A DNA stretch of 64,000 bases from CAYOWK01 sp964407665 (GCA_964407665.1 CAYOWK010000001.1:62001-126000); one strand, 5' to 3'. Positions 40,758 through 50,812 are shown, counted from the stretch's first letter. Notes: a model not told the origin generated them from the letters alone. A program made the numbers and translations.

Positions 40758-42002
40758 ATGCAATCGATGACTCGCGTCTGTGGACGCGTGGCGCTCTGCT
40801 GGGCGCTGGCGGCTATGGCTCCGATCGGAGTTACGTGGGCGCAAACCGTACACAAACCAATGACGCTCACAGAAGCGCTGGACCTCGCGCGGTCGAGCTC
40901 CCCGGTTGTTGGGATTGCTGATGCGCAGACCGAAGCCGCGCGCGGTCGACAGCGCCAGGCAGGAGCCGGCATCAACCCCGAGGCCAGCTACACTCTCGAG
41001 AACTTCTCTGGTAGCGGGATGATGAGCGGCACAGACAACGCCGAATCGACAATCGGCCTGTCCCAGCAGTTCGAACTCGGCGGTAAACGCGAGGCGCGCA
41101 GCGCGACGGCAAGCAGGCAGGCGGACGCCGTCAGCGTCAGGGCCCAAATCTCACGCGCCGACCTGGATCTGTCGGTCCGCGAGCGGTTTGCCGAACTTTC
41201 AGCAGCCGAGGAAAGACTGGATCTGGCGACGGCCGCCGCAGAGCGCGCAAGCCGCCTGTCTGGTCTCGCGCAGACGCTGGTCGATGCAGGGCGGGAGCCC
41301 CCCTTGCGCGTTCTGCGCGCACAAGCGCAACTCGCCGAGTCGCAGGCGCAGCTCAATATCGCGGCAGCAGAGCTTGCGGCGGCGCAGCGCGCCATCGCTG
41401 CGCTGTGGGGCGGTGGCGGAGACCTCGTCGATGCGACCGGTCCGTGGGAACATCACGATCCTGGACTGTCCCTAAACGTCTCGCCAACCGATACGCTCGA
41501 TTATCGGCTTGCACAGGCCGATCACGAAGCTGCAGAGGCCGCGCTGCGTCTGGAAAAGTCGAACGCCTGGGTCGATGTGACGGTGAGCGGCGGCTTTCGG
41601 CGTTTCGAGTCCACCGGCGAACAGGCCTGGGTTGCCGGCGTCAGCATTCCGATCCCGATCCAGAACATGAATGGCGGCGCCATCGCGGCAGCCCGTGCCG
41701 ATGACCGAGCGGCCGAGCTGCAGCTGAATTTCGTTCTGGCCGAGGCGGTTCGGCGTATCAACGACGCGCGGGCCGCCTTCCAGGCGGCTGATGCGCGGGC
41801 GACCGCTCTGGAGACAAAGGCGGTGCGTCAGGCCGAGGAAGCCCTCAGTCTCGCCCAGGTCGGCTACGAAGCCGGCCGCTTCCAGCTCATCGACGTGCTC
41901 GACGCCGAAGACGCATTCGCCAGTATTCAGAACGCCTCAATTGAGGCGAGGCTCGCCCGGGCCAGAGCTGCCGCCGCGCTCATCCGCGCCCATGCGAACT
42001 GA
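40758..42002 (+). CDS. czcC: CzcC-type outer-membrane efflux factor
   Basis: A 414-residue protein. The signal peptide (VALCWALAAMAPIGVTWAQ) is followed by two OEP repeats (LTEALDLARSSSPVVGIADA, AEEALSLAQVGYEAGRFQLI, DVLDAEDAF). It is the first structural gene of a cobalt/zinc/cadmium RND system, followed by czcB and czcA. Confidence 0.9.
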   Translation: MQSMTRVCGRVALCWALAAMAPIGVTWAQTVHKPMTLTEALDLARSSSPVVGIADAQTEAARGRQRQAGAGINPEASYTLENFSGSGMMSGTDNAESTIGLSQQFELGGKREARSATASRQADAVSVRAQISRADLDLSVRERFAELSAAEERLDLATAAAERASRLSGLAQTLVDAGREPPLRVLRAQAQLAESQAQLNIAAAELAAAQRAIAALWGGGGDLVDATGPWEHHDPGLSLNVSPTDTLDYRLAQADHEAAEAALRLEKSNAWVDVTVSGGFRRFESTGEQAWVAGVSIPIPIQNMNGGAIAAARADDRAAELQLNFVLAEAVRRINDARAAFQAADARATALETKAVRQAEEALSLAQVGYEAGRFQLIDVLDAEDAFASIQNASIEARLARARAAAALIRAHAN

Positions 42003-42106
42003 CGACGCGCTGATGCCGCACCAGACATGCCTCATCAATCTCGCCCAGCTTCCGGGGATAGCCGCCGATCCGGCGGGTCCCCATTACCTTCCCAAAGGCA
42101 AATGAG

Positions 42107-43387
42107 ATGACCTTCAGCAAACAGAATCTGCTCATCGGGGGCGCCGCCGTAGCACTACTGGCGGCCGGACTCACGGCCGGCTTTGTCCTGTCCGGCGGCG
42201 ATCGCAGTCACGAGGGTGAAGGCGCCGAACAGCACGCCGCCGAACTTGGCGCTGCTGCTTCAACGGCGACAGAGCATGACGAGCATGGCGCCGAGGAGGC
42301 TGGCCATGAGGCGGGCGAGGATGAACACGAGGATGAACACGAGGGGGAAGAGCACGCGGAAGGGGAGATCGAGATCGACGCGGCAGGGATTGAGCGATCA
42401 GGAATTGCGCTCGTCACGCTCGCGCCAGGCAGTCTTGGCGCCGAAATTTCGGCTCAGGCAACTGTCGTCGCCGCCCCGAACGGCGAAGCCATCCTGACCG
42501 CACGGGCTGCGGGCGCCATAACCGACATCCGCAAGCGCCTTGGCGATCCTGTCCGTCGTGGTGAGACGGTTGCGCTTGTGTTGAGCCCGGAGGCCGCGGC
42601 GCTGTCCGCATCTCTTAGCAGTGCGAAGTCCCGGCTCGACCTCGCGGAGACGAGGTTCGAGCGCGAGAAGACGCTCTACGAGTCGAAGGTCACCTCCCGT
42701 CAGGATTTCGAAACGGCGCAAGCTGAGTTGGCGCAGGCCGAAGCTGAGTATCGTCGCAGCGAAACGTCGGCGCGAGCTGCCGGCGTTTCGGGCGATGGCC
42801 AGTCTGTCGCCGTTGCCAGCCAGATCAACGGCCGCGTGACGTCCGTGACGGCGGCAGCGAAGCTTGGCGCCTATGTTTCGCCAGACACGGAGCTCTTCCG
42901 CATTTCGGATCCGACCAAGATCCAGATCGAAGCCGCCGTGCCGGTGATGGACGCCCAACGGATCCGGCCGGGCGATTCCGCCTCTATCGAAGCGAATGGT
43001 GCGACCCATGCTGCAAGCGTGCGCGCCATCACACCATCGATTGACGCGGCCAGCCGCGCAGCCACTGTCGTCCTGGAACTCGAATCGCCGGTTGCCCAGC
43101 TGCAACCCGGCCAGTATGCGCGCGCCCTGATCCGTCCCGCCGCTCAGGCTGACGGTCCCATGGGGTTCGTTGTGCCGGAAGAGGCGATCCAGAACGTCGA
43201 GGGACGCGATGTGGTCTTTGTCCGCACCGATGACGGCTTCCTCGCGACGCCGGTGAGCGTCGGTCAGCGCGCCGGCGGGCGTGCGGAGATCGTGAAGGGC
43301 CTTGAGCCAGGGCAGATCGTTGCGGGCCGCAAGGCCTTCGTCCTGAAGGCCGAAATGGGCAAGGGCGAAGCAGGCCACGACGACTGA
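42107..43387 (+). CDS. czcB: CzcB-type RND periplasmic adaptor
   Basis: A 426-residue protein. After an N-terminal anchor it has a His/Glu-rich metal-binding stretch (residues about 58-85: HDEHGAEEAGHEAGEDEHED and EHEGEEHAEGE). Barrel-sandwich (AAGAITDIRKRLGDPVRRGE), hairpin (RFEREKTLYESKVTSRQDFE) and beta-barrel domains follow. The His-rich region is typical of divalent-metal adaptors and contrasts with the CusB at 22644. Confidence 0.92.
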   Translation: MTFSKQNLLIGGAAVALLAAGLTAGFVLSGGDRSHEGEGAEQHAAELGAAASTATEHDEHGAEEAGHEAGEDEHEDEHEGEEHAEGEIEIDAAGIERSGIALVTLAPGSLGAEISAQATVVAAPNGEAILTARAAGAITDIRKRLGDPVRRGETVALVLSPEAAALSASLSSAKSRLDLAETRFEREKTLYESKVTSRQDFETAQAELAQAEAEYRRSETSARAAGVSGDGQSVAVASQINGRVTSVTAAAKLGAYVSPDTELFRISDPTKIQIEAAVPVMDAQRIRPGDSASIEANGATHAASVRAITPSIDAASRAATVVLELESPVAQLQPGQYARALIRPAAQADGPMGFVVPEEAIQNVEGRDVVFVRTDDGFLATPVSVGQRAGGRAEIVKGLEPGQIVAGRKAFVLKAEMGKGEAGHDD

Positions 43388-43424
43388 CATTCGTGATCCT
43401 CAGACACGTAGAGAACACACCGCC

Positions 43425-46400
43425 ATGATTGCCCGGATTCTTTCCCTCTCCGTTCGCGCCCGCTACGTGGTCGTCTTTCTGACGCTGCTCGTCGCCGCCT
43501 TCGGCGTTTTCAACCTCATACGTTTGCCGATCGACGCTGTCCCCGACATCACCAACAAACAGGTCCAGATCAACACCTCCGATCCGGAACTTGGTCCGCT
43601 CGAAATCGAAAAGCGGGTGACGTTCCCGATCGAGACGGCGCTCGCGGGTATTCCTGGCCTTGAGAGCACGCGATCCCTGTCGCGCAACGGCTTCAGCCAG
43701 GTGACTGCTGTGTTCACAGAAAGCACTGACATCTACTTTGCGCGCCAGCAGGTGACAGAACGTCTGGCGCAGTCGCGGGACGCCCTTCCCAACGGTGTGC
43801 AGCCGACCATAGGTCCGATCACGACCGGCCTTGGCGACATCTTCATGTGGACGGTCGAGTTCGCCAAGCCGGACCAAGCGACTGTCGCCGCCAACGCCGG
43901 CAAGCCAGGCTGGCAGAGCGACGGGACATTCATCACAGCAGAAGGCGAGCGTCTGACGGATGATGTATCACGCGGCGCCTATCTGAGGGCCGTGCAGGAC
44001 TGGATCATCCGGCCGCAGATGCGCGCAATCGAGAATGTCGCCGGCATCGACTCCATCGGCGGCTACGAAAAGCAATACGTCATCGAACCCGATCCGGCGA
44101 AGCTGGCTGCGTTCGGCGTGTCCTTCTCAGAACTGGCGCGGGCGCTGGAGAGCGCCAACCTGTCGGTGGGGGCCAATTTCCTGCAACGGGGTGGGGAGTC
44201 TTTCCTGATCCGGGCTGACGCCCGTGTGCGGACGCTCGACGAGATCCGCCGTGCCGTCGTGGCCAATCGTGACGGCGTTCCTGTCGCTGTCCAGGATCTG
44301 GCGGAGGTGAAGATCGGCGGCGATTTGCGCACCGGCGCGGCCACCAAGAACGGCGAGGAAGTCGTCATCGGAACAGCCTTCATGCTGACGGGCGCCAACA
44401 GCCGCGAAGTCGCCTCGGCGGTTGGCGTCCGGCTGACGGAGGTTGCGAGGTCTCTTCCTCCGGGTATCGAGGCGAACCTCGCCTACGACCGCTCGAAGCT
44501 GGTGAATGCAACGGTTGCGACTGTCGAGAAGAACCTTGCAGAAGGCGCGCTCTTCGTCGTCGTGATCCTGTTCGTCATGCTCGGGAATTTCCGGGCGGCC
44601 TTGATCACCGGCATGGTCATTCCCCTGTCAATGCTGATGACGGCGATCGGCATGAACGAGCTCGGCGTCTCGGGCAATCTGATGAGCCTCGGCGCGCTGG
44701 ACTTTGGCCTGATTGTCGACGGGGCCGTCATTATCGTCGAGAACTGCCTGCGACGCCTCGCCGAACGCCAGCATCATGAGGGCAGGCTGCTCTCCTTGCA
44801 CGAGCGCCTTTTCGAAGTCACCGAAGCGTCGAAGGAGATGATCCAGCCGACCATTTTCGGCCAGGCAATCATCTTCCTTGTCTACGCCCCGCTGCTCGCC
44901 TTCACCGGCGTCGAGGGCAAGCTGTTCTCGCCCATGGCCATTACGGTCATGCTGGCGCTGGCTGGAGCCTTCGTGCTGTCGCTCACCTTTGTGCCGGCCA
45001 TGGTCGCCATCCTGATCCGGGGCAAGGTGGCCGAAAAGGAAGTTGCGATCGTGCGCCTCTCCAAGGCACGCTATATTCCGCTGCTGCGGGCGGCTGTTCG
45101 CATGCCTATACCCGTCATCGGCGTTGGAGCCGCAATCTTTGCTGTGGCAGCCTTCCTGTTCACGACGCTGGGACAGGAGTTCACGCCGCAGCTGGATGAA
45201 AAGGACCTGGCGGTCCAGTCGCGGCGCATCCCGTCGACTTCCCTTGAGCAGTCCCTGGATATGCAAAAGCGGGTCGAGTTGGCGATTTTGGCGCTGCCCG
45301 AAGTCGAACGCGTGATGTCAAAGACCGGCACCGCGGAAGTGGCTGCCGATCCGATGCCCGTGAACATCTCCGACGGCTTCGTGATCGTGAAACCCGAGCA
45401 CGAATGGCCGGAGAAAATTGGCAAGGAACAGCTGGTCGCGAAAATCGAAGCCGCCGTATCCAAGGAAACTGGCAACGCCTTCGAGTTCAGCCAGCCGATC
45501 GAGCTGCGCTTCAATGAGCTTATTTCCGGTGTTCGCTCTGACGTTGCGGTCAAGCTCTATGGCGACGATCTCGAAGTGCTTGGCCCTGCTGCCCAGCAAA
45601 TCGCCGCGGCGTTGCAAACCATCAGCGGTGCTGCCGATGTCAAAGTCGAGCAGACGGAGGGTTTCCCGGTCCTGGACGTACAGTTCAATCGTGACGCCAT
45701 CGCCCGCAACGGTCTCACCATCGAGGAGGTTGCGGATTCCGTCGCATCCGCACTGGGCGGACGGGAAGCGGGTCTGGTATTCGAAGGCGACCGGCGGTTC
45801 GAGATCGTGGTGCGTGTGCCTGACGCGCTGCGCAATGATGTCGACGCCATAGGCGCGCTGCCGGTCATGCTGCCTGTGATCGACGATCAGCCGCGGCTGA
45901 GCGTCCCGCTGCGCTCGCTGGCGGAGTTCTCTTTCACCGAGGGTCTGAACCAGATCAGCCGCGAGAATGGCAAACGTCGCATCGTGGTGCAGGCCAACAT
46001 ACGGGGCCGCGATCTCGGCGGGTTTGTCGCCGAGGCCCAGACCAAGGTAGCGCAAGTCGCCCTTCCGGCCGGCGCCTACGTTGAATGGGGCGGACAATTC
46101 GAGAACCTCCAGGCGGCCTCTGCGCGCCTGGGAATCGTTGTCCCGATCTGCTTCGTCCTGATCCTGGCGCTGCTTTATATGGCGCTTGGCGGCGTCGCGC
46201 CTGCGCTCGCCGTTTTCTCGGCCGTGCCGCTTGCGCTGGCGGGCGGAGTGTTTGCACTCGTTCTGCGGGGCTTGCCGTTCTCCATCTCGGCTGCCGTGGG
46301 GTTCATCGCGCTCTCGGGTGTCGCCGTGCTCAACGGCCTCGTGATGATGACCAGCATCCGCAAGCGTCTGGACGCCGGCTTGGCGCTGGATGACGCCATC

Positions 46401-46661
46401 ATTGACGGCGCGATTGAGCGTTATCGGCCGGTGCTGATGACGGCGCTCGTCGCCGCCATCGGCTTCGTACCGATGGCGCTGGCGACAGAAACCGGCGCCG
46501 AGGTGCAACGTCCGCTCGCGACCGTCGTTATCGGCGGCTTGATCACGGCGACAATCCTGACGCTCTTTGTGCTTCCCGCGATCTGCAAGCTTGCGCTCAG
46601 GCGCAAGGCGGCGGTGCGCCTGACGCCAGACGATGAGCCGGTGGTGCAGCCCGCGGAATAG
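43425..46661 (+). CDS. czcA: CzcA-type heavy-metal RND pump
   Basis: A 1078-residue RND permease. Recognisable elements are VVFLTLLVAAFGVFNLIRLP, the IDAVPDITNKQVQINT segment, and TM4 with the charged motif of divalent-ion pumps (GALDFGLIVDGAVIIVENCL). The tail is PLATVVIGGLITATILTLFV. The DFGLIVDGAV motif (Asp-Asp pair with Glu) distinguishes Co/Zn/Cd pumps from the CusA-type motif. It is followed 12 bases later by a CDF transporter. Confidence 0.93.
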   Translation: MIARILSLSVRARYVVVFLTLLVAAFGVFNLIRLPIDAVPDITNKQVQINTSDPELGPLEIEKRVTFPIETALAGIPGLESTRSLSRNGFSQVTAVFTESTDIYFARQQVTERLAQSRDALPNGVQPTIGPITTGLGDIFMWTVEFAKPDQATVAANAGKPGWQSDGTFITAEGERLTDDVSRGAYLRAVQDWIIRPQMRAIENVAGIDSIGGYEKQYVIEPDPAKLAAFGVSFSELARALESANLSVGANFLQRGGESFLIRADARVRTLDEIRRAVVANRDGVPVAVQDLAEVKIGGDLRTGAATKNGEEVVIGTAFMLTGANSREVASAVGVRLTEVARSLPPGIEANLAYDRSKLVNATVATVEKNLAEGALFVVVILFVMLGNFRAALITGMVIPLSMLMTAIGMNELGVSGNLMSLGALDFGLIVDGAVIIVENCLRRLAERQHHEGRLLSLHERLFEVTEASKEMIQPTIFGQAIIFLVYAPLLAFTGVEGKLFSPMAITVMLALAGAFVLSLTFVPAMVAILIRGKVAEKEVAIVRLSKARYIPLLRAAVRMPIPVIGVGAAIFAVAAFLFTTLGQEFTPQLDEKDLAVQSRRIPSTSLEQSLDMQKRVELAILALPEVERVMSKTGTAEVAADPMPVNISDGFVIVKPEHEWPEKIGKEQLVAKIEAAVSKETGNAFEFSQPIELRFNELISGVRSDVAVKLYGDDLEVLGPAAQQIAAALQTISGAADVKVEQTEGFPVLDVQFNRDAIARNGLTIEEVADSVASALGGREAGLVFEGDRRFEIVVRVPDALRNDVDAIGALPVMLPVIDDQPRLSVPLRSLAEFSFTEGLNQISRENGKRRIVVQANIRGRDLGGFVAEAQTKVAQVALPAGAYVEWGGQFENLQAASARLGIVVPICFVLILALLYMALGGVAPALAVFSAVPLALAGGVFALVLRGLPFSISAAVGFIALSGVAVLNGLVMMTSIRKRLDAGLALDDAIIDGAIERYRPVLMTALVAAIGFVPMALATETGAEVQRPLATVVIGGLITATILTLFVLPAICKLALRRKAAVRLTPDDEPVVQPAE

Positions 46662-46673
46662 AGGAGGGCCAAC

Positions 46674-47276
46674 ATGACTGTGACGGCAGGAAACGCCGAG
46701 ACACAGAAGCAGAAGCGCACGCTTCTGATCGTCTTTGCGTTGAACCTTCTGCTATTCGTGTCGCTCGGAGCCGCTGGCTTGATGGCCGACTCGAGCGCGC
46801 TGATTGCCAATGCCGTGGATAATCTGTCGGACACGGCGGTCTACGCCATCAGCTGGCTCGCCGTCGGAAAATCCGCAAAGCTGAAAGGTGCCGCGGCGCG
46901 CTTCTCGGGCGTCATGCTTCTGGTGTTTGCGGCCGCAGTGTTGATCGACGCAGTGCGGCGGCCCTTCTTCGGCCCCGAACCCATCGGTGTGACCATGATC
47001 ATGATGGCGGCCTTTGCGGCGGTCGTGAATTTGCTCTGCCTGCGCCTGCTGAAGCCGCTCAAGACCGATGACGTGAATCTCAGGGCAGCGCAGACCTTCA
47101 GCGTCAATGATTTCTATTCGAACGGCGGCATCGTGGTGGCGGGGGGGCTGGTCTGGTGGACGGGGTCGTGGATTCCGGATGTGCTCGTCGGACTGGTCGT
47201 CGCCGGCGTCGCCGTGGCGGGGGCGTTTGAAATTCTTCGCGACGCCAAGCAGGAAAGCAAGTCGGGCGATGAGTGA
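46674..47276 (+). CDS. CDF-family cation efflux protein, short
   Basis: A 200-residue protein with six membrane helices (LLIVFALNLLLFVSLGAAGL, ADSSALIANAVDNLSDTAVY, MLLVFAAAVLIDAVRR, SVNDFYSNGGIVVAGG, VLVGLVVAGVAVAGAFEIL). The transport-site signatures in TM2 (NAVDNLSD) and TM5 (NDFYSNGG) are CDF-type. The usual C-terminal cytosolic domain is absent. It overlaps the following P-type ATPase by eight bases. Confidence 0.82.
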   Translation: MTVTAGNAETQKQKRTLLIVFALNLLLFVSLGAAGLMADSSALIANAVDNLSDTAVYAISWLAVGKSAKLKGAAARFSGVMLLVFAAAVLIDAVRRPFFGPEPIGVTMIMMAAFAAVVNLLCLRLLKPLKTDDVNLRAAQTFSVNDFYSNGGIVVAGGLVWWTGSWIPDVLVGLVVAGVAVAGAFEILRDAKQESKSGDE

Positions 47277-49305
47277 TCATGCGCGTACTGAACACGGCAA
47301 AGGGGATGGCGCACATACTCATGGTGGTGTCTTCGGCGAGCGCACCGAGCTTGTGTTCGCGATCGTGTCTGTCGTCGCTCTTGTGGTCGGATGGCTGATC
47401 GAAACGAGCGGTTCGAAGGATGTGGCGATTGCGGCCTACGTCCCGGCTTACTTTTTCGGCGGGTTCTTCACCGTTCTGGAAGCACTTGAGAACCTGCGCA
47501 AGAAGCGGTTTGAAATTGATACCCTGATGATAGCGGCCGCCCTTGGCGCCGCCATTCTCGGGCACTGGTCTGAAGGCGCCCTGCTACTCGCCCTGTTCAG
47601 CGTCGGTCATGCGCTCGAAGGCTATGCGATGGGTCGCGCCAGGCGCGCGATCGAAGCGCTCGGAAAGCTGGCGCCCGAAACCGCTTTGGTGAAGCGCGGA
47701 GAAGGTTCGGAGCAAATTCCGGTTGCGCAGCTCAAGGTTGGCGACGTCGTCATCGTCAGGCCAAATGAGCGCCTCCCAGCAGATGGTCTTGTGATTGTCG
47801 GTGAAAGCAGCGTCGACCAGTCGCCCGTCACGGGCGAGAGCGTTCCGGTTGACAAACAACCCATCAGCGGCACGCCCGGCGACTCTGAGGCTTTTGCCAA
47901 GGCGGGTTCAGAATCGAAAGTCTTCGCCGGTACGATCAATGGCCCAGGCGCTCTTGAGGTCTGGGTCGCAAGGCCGGCGCAGGAGACGACGCTGGCGCGT
48001 GTGGTGAAGCTCGTCGCCGAGGCACAAGCCCAGCAATCGCCGACGCAGCAATTCACCGATCAGCTGGAACGCATATTCGTTCCAGCCGTGCTGATCGGCG
48101 TGGTCGCGCTTATGTTCGCCTTCCTCGTGATCGACGAGCCCTTCGCGGACAGCTTCTATCGCGCCATGGCTGTACTTGTGGCCGCTAGCCCGTGCGCACT
48201 CGCGATTTCGGTACCCAGCGCCATCCTGAGCGGCATTGCCCGCGCAGGGCGGGGCGGTGTCCTCATCAAGGGTGGCGGCCCGCTTGAGAATCTGGGAACG
48301 CTCAAGGCCATCGCCTTCGACAAGACCGGGACCCTGACCGAGGGCAAGCCGCGCCTGACGGATGTGTCGCCGATAGAGGGCGTCGCAGAAATCGAGCTTC
48401 TTCAGCACGCGATTGCCATTGAGGAGTTGAGCGATCACCCCTTGGCGGCAGCGGTTGTTCGTGATGGCCGCGCGCGCGTCGGCGACGCGGCGCTGCTCAA
48501 GGCCGAAGCCGTCGAGGCCATAACGGGGAAGGGCGTGAAGGGCAGGGTGGCCGGCCAGCAGGTCTGGATCGGCAAGCCTGGCATGTTCGACGGGGCAGAC
48601 GGCGCCGGAATGCCGGCGGACCTGGCTCAACGAGCTTTTGCGATGGAACAACGCGGACGCACTGTAATGGTTGTCCGTCGCGAGCAGGCTTTTCTTGGGC
48701 TGCTCGGCTTGATGGACACCCCACGCCCGGAGGCGCGTGAGGTGATCGCGCAGTTGAGGAAGCTGGGCATCCAGCGCATGGTGATGCTCACGGGGGACAA
48801 CCAGAGCGTCGGAGACGCCATCGCGAAGGATGTCGGGCTCACGGACGCCAAGGGCGGCCTCATGCCAGAGGACAAGGTTGCAGCGATCCTTGCTCTGGTA
48901 GCCGAAGAGGGCAAGGTCGCCATGCTGGGGGATGGGGTAAACGACGCGCCGGCGCTCGCCAACGCGACGGTTGGCGTCGCCATGGGCGCGGCTGGGTCAG
49001 ACGTCGCCCTCGAAAGCGCAGACGTCGCGCTGATGGCTGATGATCTGGCGCATCTGCCGTTTGTCGTTGGTCTCAGCCGCAAGACGAGCGCGATTATCAA
49101 GCAGAATCTCTGGGTCAGCCTTGGCGTCGTCGCGGTCCTGATTCCATCGACCCTGTTCGGCCTGCAGATCGGCGCCGCCATCATTTTCCACGAGGGCTCA
49201 ACCCTGCTGGTTGTTGCAAACGCGCTTCGACTTCTGGCCTATCAGGACCCGTGGTCAGCAACTCCGCGGACGGGCGCGAAACAGCAACCGGTCGGCGCTG
49301 CTTGA
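47269..49305 (+). CDS. P1B-4-type heavy-metal ATPase (CoaT/CtpD-like)
   Basis: About 678 residues from ATG 47269. The N-terminus has a short His-containing tail (RTEHGKGDGAHTHGG) but no HMA domain. TM6 carries SPC (AASPCALAISVPSAILSG) instead of CPC, and the last helix carries HEGST (IIFHEGSTLLVVANALRLL). Together these define the P1B-4 group, which exports Co(II), Zn(II) or Fe(II). The catalytic loop is DKTGTLTEG, the HP motif is SDHPLAAAV, and the hinge is GDGVNDAPALANATVGVAM. It is coupled to the upstream CDF gene. Confidence 0.93.
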   Translation: MSDHARTEHGKGDGAHTHGGVFGERTELVFAIVSVVALVVGWLIETSGSKDVAIAAYVPAYFFGGFFTVLEALENLRKKRFEIDTLMIAAALGAAILGHWSEGALLLALFSVGHALEGYAMGRARRAIEALGKLAPETALVKRGEGSEQIPVAQLKVGDVVIVRPNERLPADGLVIVGESSVDQSPVTGESVPVDKQPISGTPGDSEAFAKAGSESKVFAGTINGPGALEVWVARPAQETTLARVVKLVAEAQAQQSPTQQFTDQLERIFVPAVLIGVVALMFAFLVIDEPFADSFYRAMAVLVAASPCALAISVPSAILSGIARAGRGGVLIKGGGPLENLGTLKAIAFDKTGTLTEGKPRLTDVSPIEGVAEIELLQHAIAIEELSDHPLAAAVVRDGRARVGDAALLKAEAVEAITGKGVKGRVAGQQVWIGKPGMFDGADGAGMPADLAQRAFAMEQRGRTVMVVRREQAFLGLLGLMDTPRPEAREVIAQLRKLGIQRMVMLTGDNQSVGDAIAKDVGLTDAKGGLMPEDKVAAILALVAEEGKVAMLGDGVNDAPALANATVGVAMGAAGSDVALESADVALMADDLAHLPFVVGLSRKTSAIIKQNLWVSLGVVAVLIPSTLFGLQIGAAIIFHEGSTLLVVANALRLLAYQDPWSATPRTGAKQQPVGAA

Positions 49306-49388
49306 TGCCTGACGATGCGCTATAGGCTCAGCTTCCCGCTCAAGCCGGCTCACGCAGGCCAGGGTTTCTGCTGAACCGGCCGACGTCG

Positions 49389-50042
49389 CTATTCGGCGGC
49401 GACGGTCGGGCTGGCGGGCTGCGTGCGCATGTCAGAGAGAGCGTGCCGGACGATTGACCAGCCACCCGTGATCGACAGAGCCGCCATGATGCCCGCCACC
49501 ATGACATCGGGCCACAGCGTGCCCGTTCCGAACACGCCCAGCGCGGCGAGCATGACGGCCACATTTCCGATGGCGTCGTTGCGGGAGCAGATCCAGACTG
49601 AACGCCTATCGGCATCGCCGCGGCGGAACCGAAACAGCATCAAGGCCACGCCCGCATTCGCCATCAGGGCGACAAACCCGACGACGCCCATCACGTCCGC
49701 CTCTGGGGTCGCCCCGCCCATCGCCGCGCGCCAGCCCGCGCTTCCAATCACCCACGCTCCCAGCAGGATGAGCGTCAAGCCCTTGAACAAGGCAGTGCGC
49801 GACCGGACCGCCAGACCCATGCCGGCGACGCTGAGGCTGATCGCATAGTTGGCGGCGTCGGCGAAGAAATCGAGCGCGTCCGCCTGGAGGGCCGACGAGC
49901 TGGCCGCGAAACCGGCTACGATCTCGGCGGCGAACATCGTGGCGTTTACGACAAACGCGACCCAGAGTGCGCGGCGCCATATCGGATCTACCGTCGCACC
50001 TGCGGTGGAGGCGCAGGCATCATGTTCGCAACATCCGGCCAT
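49389..50042 (-). CDS. CDF-family transporter (DmeF/CzcD-like) under MerR control
   Basis: A 217-residue protein from MAGCCEHDACAS at 50042. It is a six-helix CDF core (WVAFVVNATMFAAEIVAGFA, ALQADALDFFADAANYAISL, VWICSRNDAIGNVAVMLAAL, LWPDVMVAGIMAALSITGG). The Asp residues of TM2 (DALDFFAD) and TM5 (SRNDAIGN) form the transport site. The Cys-rich N-terminus (CCEHDAC) may bind metal. It is divergent from merR and starts about 33 bases beyond a MerR-type promoter. Confidence 0.87.
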   Translation of the reverse strand: MAGCCEHDACASTAGATVDPIWRRALWVAFVVNATMFAAEIVAGFAASSSALQADALDFFADAANYAISLSVAGMGLAVRSRTALFKGLTLILLGAWVIGSAGWRAAMGGATPEADVMGVVGFVALMANAGVALMLFRFRRGDADRRSVWICSRNDAIGNVAVMLAALGVFGTGTLWPDVMVAGIMAALSITGGWSIVRHALSDMRTQPASPTVAAE

Positions 50043-50074
50043 GTTCAGCTCTCGACAAATCGTTCTGGAGCGCC

Positions 50075-50105
50075 AATCTGCACCCTGTAGTCGGTACATG
50101 GTCAA
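50075..50105 (-). promoter_or_regulatory. MerR-type promoter with 19-bp spacer
   Basis: On the minus strand TTGACC (50100-50105), a 19-base spacer and CAGATT (50075-50080). The spacer holds the dyad-like ATGTACC...GGGTG. An over-long spacer is the hallmark of promoters that MerR proteins activate by DNA untwisting. It should drive the CDF gene at 50042. Confidence 0.75.
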
Positions 50106-50106
50106 C

Positions 50107-50511
50107 ATGGAAAAAACTTATCATTCGATCGGTGAACTTGCGGACGCGACCGGCACCAAGGTCGAGACGGTCAGGTATTACGAGCGCATCGGCATCCTCC
50201 CCGCGCCAAAGCGGACAAGCGGAAATTACCGCGCCTACTCTGCGGGCCATCTCGCGCGCCTGAGCTTCATCCGCCGGGCGCGGGACCTTGGCTTCACGCT
50301 TGACCAAGTCAGGGCGTTGCTCGCGCTGGCCGACCAGAAGAAGCAGGATTGCGGCACCGTGGACGCGCTGGCGCGCGAGCACCTGGCCGACATCGACCGG
50401 AAGATTTCGGATCTGAAGGCGCTGCGGCGGGAGCTAAGCGGCCTGATCGGTCAGTGCAAGCAGGGGACGATCGCGGACTGCAGGATCCTCAGCGCGTTGT
50501 CTCCGCGCTAG
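50107..50511 (+). CDS. MerR-family metal-responsive regulator (CadR/PbrR-like)
   Basis: About 134 residues from ATG 50107 (another ATG at 50098 lies inside the operator). The winged HTH is SIGELADATGTKVETVRYYE, RIGILPAPKRTSGNYRAYSA. The dimerisation helix is followed by a metal-binding loop with Cys residues (QKKQDCGTVDALAREHLADI ... LIGQCKQGTIADCRIL), giving the Cys triad of the CadR/PbrR/ZntR group. Divergent from the CDF transporter. Confidence 0.88.
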   Translation: MEKTYHSIGELADATGTKVETVRYYERIGILPAPKRTSGNYRAYSAGHLARLSFIRRARDLGFTLDQVRALLALADQKKQDCGTVDALAREHLADIDRKISDLKALRRELSGLIGQCKQGTIADCRILSALSPR

Positions 50512-50654
50512 GTCATCGGCAAAAGGCGATCAGACAACTCTTTGAATGGCGATACATCGCCTTGGCTGCGCCCCGATCCCTTGGCTCTCGGCCCTTTCAT
50601 GTAGCAATCTCTGTCGCGAGGCGGCTGGCGCTTCTGACGTCGGCAATCGCGCGG

Positions 50655-50812
50655 CGTTTGCCAACGCCAAACTGAAAAAGGACGAGCTGGCGCGCACGTT
50701 GATCAGCCGCTCGCCGGGACCGGCTAGCTGCCGGACATCCTCTTGTGGGCTGTGCCCTGCGGCGTCTTTGAGCCGATCACGGCTGGCGCGGCGGCCATCA
50801 CCGCTGAGTAGG
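50655..50812 (+). pseudogene. Remnant of the 3' end of a parB-like gene
   Basis: ANAKLKKDELA in one frame continues, after a frameshift and stop near 50729, as LPDILLWAVPCGVFEPITAG then AAAITAE and a stop at 50810-50812. The same order occurs at the end of the intact ParB-like protein (HAKLKKDELAAKVGE ... YLPDLLVTPVPAGVFVLTSA). Similarity continues past the stop into the terminator region to about 50893. Confidence 0.8.
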
